Assembly: GCF_900115775.1 (NCBI RefSeq)
Contig: NZ_FOXS01000001.1
Span: 806,001 to 870,000, forward strand
DNA length: 64,000 nt
Source: Hymenobacter arizonensis
Lineage (GTDB): Bacteria; Bacteroidota; Bacteroidia; Cytophagales; Hymenobacteraceae
Direction: 5' to 3'
Both the position numbers and the translations under genes were made by a program. Each line of letters starts with the position of its first letter. The stretch's first letter is position 1. This document shows positions 63,208-64,000 of this stretch, in pieces. The notes under the pieces were generated by a model, which saw only the letters and a list, made by a program, of their open reading frames with translations, ran no database searches and was not told the DNA's origin.

Positions 63208-64000
63208 ATGGCGGAAGGCGAAAAAATCATTCCGATAAACATCGAAGACGAGATGCGGGGCGCATACATCGACTACTCGATGTCGGTTATTATCTCCCGG
63301 GCCTTGCCCGATGTTCGCGACGGCCTGAAACCGGTGCACCGCCGGGTGCTCTACGGCATGAGCGAGCTGGGCGTAGGCTACAACAAATCGTATAAAAAAT
63401 CAGCCCGTATTGTGGGCGAAGTGCTGGGTAAATACCACCCACACGGCGATACTTCCGTGTACGACACCATGGTGCGCATGGCCCAGGACTGGAGCCTGCG
63501 CTATCCGTTGGTCGATGGCCAGGGTAACTTTGGCTCGGTCGATGGCGACTCGCCGGCTGCCATGCGTTATACCGAGGCTCGTCTCAAGCGCCTGGCCGAC
63601 GAAATGCTCAACGACCTGGACAAGGACACCGTTGACTTTCAGCCCAACTTCGACGACTCGCTGGAAGAGCCCAGCGTGATGCCTGCCAAGTTCCCCAACC
63701 TGTTGGTGAACGGCACGTCGGGCATTGCCGTGGGCATGGCCACCAACATGGCGCCACACAACCTCACGGAAGTCGTCAACGGCATCATTGCTTACCTCGA
63801 CAACCCCGACATCACTGTCGACGAGCTGATGCAGTACGTGACGGCGCCGGACTTCCCGACCGGTGGCATCATCTACGGCTACGAGGGCGTGAAGCAGGCG
63901 TTTCATACGGGCCGCGGCCGGGTGGTAATGCGGGCCAAAGCCACGTTCGAAACCAGCAAAACGGGCAAGGAGCAAATCGTCGTCACCGAAATTCCCTACA
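63208..64000 (+). CDS. gyrA: DNA gyrase subunit A (partial, 5' end)
   Basis: The frame starts at the ATG at 63208 ([20 protein letters not shown]) and runs off the window after 264 codons. The N-terminal features of GyrA are all present: [40 protein letters not shown] in the quinolone-resistance region, and the catalytic Tyr in [10 protein letters not shown]. The residue equivalent to E. coli Ser83 is Thr and the one equivalent to Asp87 is Asp. GyrA pairs with GyrB to supercoil DNA. The gene lies outside the proposed island and confirms a chromosomal location. Confidence 0.97.
   Translation, partial: MAEGEKIIPINIEDEMRGAYIDYSMSVIISRALPDVRDGLKPVHRRVLYGMSELGVGYNKSYKKSARIVGEVLGKYHPHGDTSVYDTMVRMAQDWSLRYPLVDGQGNFGSVDGDSPAAMRYTEARLKRLADEMLNDLDKDTVDFQPNFDDSLEEPSVMPAKFPNLLVNGTSGIAVGMATNMAPHNLTEVVNGIIAYLDNPDITVDELMQYVTAPDFPTGGIIYGYEGVKQAFHTGRGRVVMRAKATFETSKTGKEQIVVTEIPY

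Overview
The window is chromosomal DNA from a GC-rich member of the Bacteroidota, most likely Hymenobacter or a close relative in the Cytophagales. Supporting signs are TAnnTTTG-type -7 boxes, few Shine-Dalgarno sequences, a fused CcoNO cbb3 oxidase with a single-haem CcoP, PAS-type sensor kinases of the kind common in Hymenobacter, and DUF349, DUF1015 and YqgE genes in a Bacteroidota-like setting. The genus is an inference from protein style, not a database result.

Layout. (1) 1-17.0 kb is ordinary chromosome: sdaAB, a TolC-type channel and HlyD-type adaptor, gpsA, a glycosyltransferase, two paralogous GT-C-like membrane proteins, maf, DUF1015, pdxH, yqgE, a long DUF349 protein and tRNA-Thr(TGT). 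(2) 17.0-56.96 kb looks like a genomic island of about 40 kb. Its left edge is the 3' end of tRNA-Thr. A 14-base exact copy of that 3' end lies at 56951-56964, directly after the relic of a tyrosine recombinase. The left 6.5 kb of the island is mostly decayed genes (sensor kinase, KAP P-loop NTPase, a PAS/Crp-HTH chimera). The centre holds a microaerobic and stress module: a pyruvate-kinase-like enzyme, a CsbD-like protein, two BLUF photoreceptors, a D-lactate dehydrogenase-like enzyme, hemF, universal stress proteins, the complete cbb3 oxidase set (ccoNO, Q, P, G, H, S, I), a truncated globin, a PAS histidine kinase with a receiver-cNMP-HTH regulator, a thioredoxin-fold protein, an RNase-like metallo-beta-lactamase, a LOG-type protein and a four-helix copper protein. 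(3) 57-64 kb is ordinary chromosome again: a RhtA-like exporter, a PAP2 phosphatase, a divergent BNR/GH105 polysaccharide pair, an HD hydrolase and the start of gyrA.

The most interesting signal is a promoter architecture repeated through the island. Two Fnr-like palindromes (TGAC/T-N4-G/ATCA) are spaced 22 bp start to start, and the nearer one is centred 29.5 bp before an xAnnTTTG box. I find this upstream of the CsbD gene, ldhA, ccoNO, ccoI, the globin, a CxxCH protein, the thioredoxin-fold protein, the metallo-beta-lactamase and the copper protein, with a weaker version before a PepSY-like gene. The receiver-cNMP-HTH protein at 42783-43829 is the only intact Crp/Fnr-type DNA-binding protein in the window and is the obvious candidate regulator.

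A second recurring structure is a set of long intergenic palindromes (25-50 bp arms, some nested). Three of them sit between successive genes of the cco operon.
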